Positions 4,718 to 6,202 of a DNA stretch of 6,202 bases are shown here, piece by piece (within the stretch, counting starts at the first letter, position 1; the number at the start of each line of letters is the position of its first letter). The notes beneath the pieces are model-generated. The model had not been told where the DNA came from, did no database searches, and saw only the letters and a list, made by a program, of their open reading frames with translations. This DNA comes from JTS-RE94 sp041750795 (GTDB taxonomy: Bacteria > Planctomycetota > Planctomycetia > Pirellulales > PALSA-1355): assembly GCA_041750795.1 (NCBI GenBank), contig JBGSYQ010000173.1:1-6202 (forward strand), given 5' to 3'. The translations under genes and the position numbers were made by a program.

Positions 4718-4920
4718 CCAGCAAGTCTTTCGCAATCGGTCCCGTCGTCGAGTTCGCGCCGACAGACCTCGCTACCCCCGTGCGGAAATCCCCGGCCCAC
4801 CCGCAACCCTCCGCTGTTGGCAAACGCGCTGGCCGTCATCCTGGACCGAGCGATAGAATCCCCTACCCGCGGCGTCGCGGTCGATCGCCGCTGCGGCATC
4901 CCCGTTGGAACGATCGTTTC

Positions 4921-6202
4921 ATGCAGACCAACTCACCGAAAAACATTGCGGTGCGGCACCGAGTGGCAGCCTGCGCGGTCCTGCTGCTATTGGCCGGCTG
5001 CCGGCCGCCGGATGCCACTGGCGACCGGTCGTCCGCCTCGCCATCTGCTGCGGGCGCCTCAAATACAGTCTGGGAGGTCTACTACCTGCAAGGTGCAAAG
5101 ATCGGCTTTGGCAACACCGTCGTCCGACCCGTCGATCGCGCCGGACAGGCCTTGGTCGAAACCGAGTCGGTCAGCCATCTGAAGCTGGAGCGCTACGGGC
5201 AGCCCGTCGAGCAGCAGGTGAAGCTCGCTACCTGGGAGACGCCCGAAGGACAGTTGCTCGAGTTTCGCACCGAAGTGTCGTTCGGCCCCACGCCGGTGAC
5301 CTTTGACGGGCACGTCGACGGTGACGCCCTGGTCGTGACGACTCATACCCAGGGCGCCCGTCAAGAAACCCGGGTTCCCTGGTCGCCCGACGTGCGCGGA
5401 TTCCGCGGCGCAGAGCAGTCGCTCGAGCACAGCCCGCTAAAGCCGGGCGAGAAGCGCTCGCTGCGGATGCTGGTGCCGCTGGTCAACCAGGTGGCCGAAG
5501 TCACCATGACGGCCGCCGACCATGAGACGACCCGCCTGCTGGACGACGAATCGCGCCTGCTGCGGATCGAAACCACCGCGCAATTGCCCGATGGCAGTGC
5601 CATGGCCGAAACGCTCTGGACCGACGAGCAAGGCGCCGTGCTCAAGCGCCGCATCGCGGGCATCAATCAGGAGTCCTATCGCACGACCGAGCGGATCGCC
5701 AAGGCCGCGGCGCCGGCCGGGCAGACCGCGCTCGACGTGGGATTTGCAACCACCGTCCACGTCGATCCGCCGCTGGAGCGCGCCCACCAGGCGCGCGAAA
5801 TTCGCTACCAGGTGGAGTTGCCGGCGGGCGACCCACTCACGGCCTTTGCCAGCGGGCCGACGCAGTCGCTGCGCTCGCTATCGCCTCACGTCGCCGAACT
5901 GACCGTGCGCCGAGTGCGCCCCGGCGAGGTCGAGCGTCCGCATGCATCCACGTCGGTCGACTCTGCCGGGCCGGAGCATCTCGAAGCCAACAGCGTGCTG
6001 CAAATCGACGATCCGCGCATCAGGGCGATGGCCGCCGAAGCGCGCGCCGATGAGACCGATCCCGTGAAGACGGCGCTCGCGCTGGAGCGCTACGTCCACG
6101 ACGTCATGGCCCCAAGCGACTTCACCCAGGCCTTTGCCACGGCGGCGGAAGTGGCCGAATCGCGGTCCGGCGACTGCACCGAGCACGCCGTGCTGCTGGC
6201 GG
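4921..6202 (+). CDS. Transglutaminase-like lipoprotein, C-terminally truncated by window
   Basis: The frame from the ATG at 4921 is open to the window edge, giving 427 codons. A lipoprotein signal peptide is clear: basic start (VRHRV), hydrophobic core ACAVLLLLAGC with lipobox LAGC and lipidated C27, then a Ser/Ala/Pro linker to about residue 48. The mature protein begins VWEVYYLQGAKIGFGNTVV and forms a long beta-rich region to about residue 375. It then enters a helical stretch, DPVKTALALERYVHDVM, and SGDCTEHAVLLA, where C419 matches the active-site cysteine of bacterial transglutaminase-like (Transglut_core) domains. The His and Asp expected of the triad lie beyond 6202. The family cleaves or forms amide bonds in proteins or peptides; a surface or periplasmic protease or crosslinking role is inferred. 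The ATG has only a weak GGAA about 10 bases upstream; it is chosen because it opens a complete signal peptide. It is divergent from the gene at 3668-4357. Confidence 0.88.
   Translation, partial: MQTNSPKNIAVRHRVAACAVLLLLAGCRPPDATGDRSSASPSAAGASNTVWEVYYLQGAKIGFGNTVVRPVDRAGQALVETESVSHLKLERYGQPVEQQVKLATWETPEGQLLEFRTEVSFGPTPVTFDGHVDGDALVVTTHTQGARQETRVPWSPDVRGFRGAEQSLEHSPLKPGEKRSLRMLVPLVNQVAEVTMTAADHETTRLLDDESRLLRIETTAQLPDGSAMAETLWTDEQGAVLKRRIAGINQESYRTTERIAKAAAPAGQTALDVGFATTVHVDPPLERAHQAREIRYQVELPAGDPLTAFASGPTQSLRSLSPHVAELTVRRVRPGEVERPHASTSVDSAGPEHLEANSVLQIDDPRIRAMAAEARADETDPVKTALALERYVHDVMAPSDFTQAFATAAEVAESRSGDCTEHAVLLA

Larger units (their letters stand above)
4499..4739. repeat. Pair of degenerate direct repeats 217 bases apart
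   Basis: CCCCAGCAA-N8-CAATCGG occurs at 4499-4522 and at 4716-4739, with exactly the same internal spacing and 18 of 24 identical positions by hand alignment. This feature spans both copies and the unrelated sequence between them. It may be an old duplication or a two-part binding site. Confidence 0.4.
4358..4920. other. Hairpin-rich divergent intergenic region
   Basis: No gene is supported here. Several overlapping frames stay open on both strands, as expected in GC-rich DNA, but their Arg/Pro/Cys-rich translations look nonfunctional. The region holds the leaders of the two divergent genes and a cluster of inverted repeats from about 4469 to 4717. A TAGAAT hexamer at 4854-4859 may be the -10 of the gene at 4921, but no good -35 is seen at 16-18 bases. 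On the minus strand TTATCC (4370-4375) is a weak -10 candidate for the gene starting at 4357. Confidence 0.5.

Noticed and set aside
4478..4899. Overlapping minus- and plus-strand open frames in the divergent region (85-169 aa)
   Set aside because: The translations are Arg/Pro/Cys-rich, contradict each other in frame, cross inverted repeats and have no ribosome sites or recognisable motifs.

Overview
The window is GC-rich, gene-dense bacterial DNA and most likely comes from a planctomycete of the Pirellulales type. I infer this from three things. Several proteins of unknown function resemble, from memory, conserved planctomycete proteins. Two lipoproteins carry lipoboxes. The intergenic spaces hold REP-like hairpins built on CACTGGTGGC and CACGGGTGG stems. 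No rRNA, tRNA, CRISPR array, integrase or transposase gene is visible.

Layout. Positions 1-160 (minus) hold the N-terminal 53 codons of a PriA-like primosomal helicase. It is divergent from nadD (277-915, plus), which encodes nicotinate-nucleotide adenylyltransferase and has a hairpin in its leader. Between the convergent 3' ends of nadD and a small unknown gene (1223-1483, minus, 86 aa) lie two REP-pair units with an exact 140-base period. A divergent promoter region (1484-1768) separates that small gene from a soluble histidine kinase (1769-2599, plus). The kinase converges, 36 bases away, on an unknown lipoprotein gene (2636-3310, minus). Upstream of the lipoprotein gene is a noncoding stretch with a third REP-pair unit and a 7-base tandem repeat, then an unknown acidic cytoplasmic protein (3668-4357, minus, 229 aa). 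A 563-base divergent intergenic region follows, rich in inverted repeats. The window ends inside a transglutaminase-like lipoprotein (4921 to beyond 6202, plus) that is cut off just after its presumed catalytic cysteine.

The genes do not form an obvious single pathway. They are mostly singletons in alternating orientation: NAD synthesis, replication restart, signalling, two envelope lipoproteins and unknowns. No response regulator accompanies the kinase. The least ordinary content is noncoding: the three REPIN-like units, whose stems are identical while loops and spacers differ, and the hairpin-dense region at about 4469-4717. I found no clear evidence of a new defence or mobile system.
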